Assembly: GCF_002127535.1 (NCBI RefSeq)
Contig: NZ_MUBJ01000003.1
Location: 1-36,100 of the forward strand
From: Xenorhabdus vietnamensis
Lineage (GTDB): Bacteria > Pseudomonadota > Gammaproteobacteria > Enterobacterales > Enterobacteriaceae
DNA: 36,100 bases
Direction of reading: 5' to 3'
Position 1 is the first letter of the stretch. Every line of letters starts with the position of its first letter. This document shows, one piece after another, positions 35,771-36,100 of this stretch. Position numbers and translations under genes: made by a program. The notes beneath the pieces are model-generated. The model was not told where the DNA came from, made no database searches, and saw only the letters and a program-made list of their open reading frames with translations.

Positions 35771-35896
35771 ATGGCTGATACACAGTCTAACCAAACTCGC
35801 CTTAAATTTACATTCCTTATTATATCCGGTACTCAGCGGCTTACTGATATGTTTTCTCTGATCTTCGTATCAAGTCAGGGGGCACGCCATGAGTAA
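35771..35896 (+). CDS. Short Icd-like protein of P4-like elements
   Basis: A 41-residue frame from ATG 35771: MADTQSNQTRLKFTFLIISG, then TQRLTDMFSLIFVSSQGARHE. It resembles the N-terminal half of the Icd-like host cell-division inhibitors of P4-like satellites, which read TQTR.KF.FL......R.. and then have a second half with EARR..A..FVLSFA.RLP. That second half is missing, so this is a short or truncated form. The frame is open upstream (about NKYGCSTNRTTPHSDRNT), so a longer start is possible. The last 8 bases overlap the next small gene. The family call is from memory. Confidence 0.45.
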   Translation: MADTQSNQTRLKFTFLIISGTQRLTDMFSLIFVSSQGARHE

Positions 35897-36020
35897 TAAA
35901 CCTATCTCACTAAAACAGGCGCTATATCGTGCAGGTCTGGGTATTTCACTTTTCACGTTCATTAGCAAAAAAGCCAAAAATGAATGCGAAACCAATTTAA
36001 ATAACCTGAACTTCGTTTAA
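35889..36020 (+). CDS. Hypothetical 43-residue protein, coupled to the Icd-like ORF
   Basis: A 43-codon frame starting MSNKPISLKQALYRAGLGIS, with a hydrophobic middle and a Lys/Asn-rich tail. AGGGGG lies six bases before the ATG, inside the end of the preceding gene, and the two overlap by 8 bases, so coupled translation is likely. I recognise no family. The remaining 80 bases of the window show no start with a clear frame. Confidence 0.4.
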   Translation: MSNKPISLKQALYRAGLGISLFTFISKKAKNECETNLNNLNFV

Positions 36021-36100
36021 GAAAGGAAGAAAAGAAGGGAACTAAGAGCCTGAGGCACGATCAAAGTTTTTGCTTAGAAAACAAAATCGTGGAGATCCTC

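Overview
The window looks like chromosome from an AT-rich member of the Morganellaceae, most likely Photorhabdus, with Xenorhabdus as the alternative. This rests on family recognition by eye: enterobacterial core genes in E. coli-like order (frdABCD, epmA, glpTQ, then yhhQ-tusA-zntA-yhhN-yhhL-rsmD-ftsY-ftsE-ftsX-rpoH), mixed with AT-rich accessory islets of the kind these insect pathogens carry: a one-module NRPS, Cip-like small proteins, an MrpJ-type regulator and a P4-type integrase. No database search was possible.

Layout. 1-2066: a TonB-dependent outer-membrane receptor lacking its N-terminal signal and TonB-box region, closed by a terminator. 2108-5411: the complete fumarate reductase operon frdABCD on the minus strand. 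5412-7505: an AT-rich islet in the frdA/epmA junction with two tandem paralogous small genes that resemble crystalline-inclusion (Cip) proteins. 7506-11630: epmA (EF-P lysylation), glpQ and glpT (glycerol-3-phosphate metabolism), with glpT and glpQ separated by about 600 bases. 12613-16226: a free-standing adenylation-thiolation-reductase NRPS with an overlapping MbtH-like gene, a strong terminator, and a C-terminal remnant of a Fic-family protein. 16323-17423: gldA. 17635-27931: the conserved yhhQ/tusA to rpoH block, including the ZntR-type zntA promoter and an FtsY with ten 17-residue repeats. 28039-31054: a glycerate kinase and a divergent MFS exporter/MarR regulator pair with two matching operators. 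31163-33497: an MrpJ-like regulator followed by a 1.7-kb AT-rich stretch with gene debris (a Ner-like pseudogene) and a MITE-like inverted-repeat element. 33525-36100: the left end of a P4-like integrative element (integrase, AlpA-type regulator, ribbon-helix-helix protein, short Icd-like ORF and a coupled 43-aa ORF), running off the window.

How genes work together. frdABCD makes the anaerobic fumarate reductase. GlpQ releases glycerol-3-phosphate in the periplasm and GlpT imports it; GldA and the glycerate kinase handle related C3 compounds. The NRPS and MbtH protein should form one enzyme that activates an amino acid (the binding-pocket code reads glycine-like) and releases it reductively as an aldehyde. 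FtsY, FtsE, FtsX and RpoH form the classical targeting/division/heat-shock cluster. At the right end, a ribbon-helix-helix gene diverges from a leader that has a 13-bp inverted repeat and a candidate promoter within an operator-like dyad. This layout resembles the RNA-based immunity region of P4 satellites.
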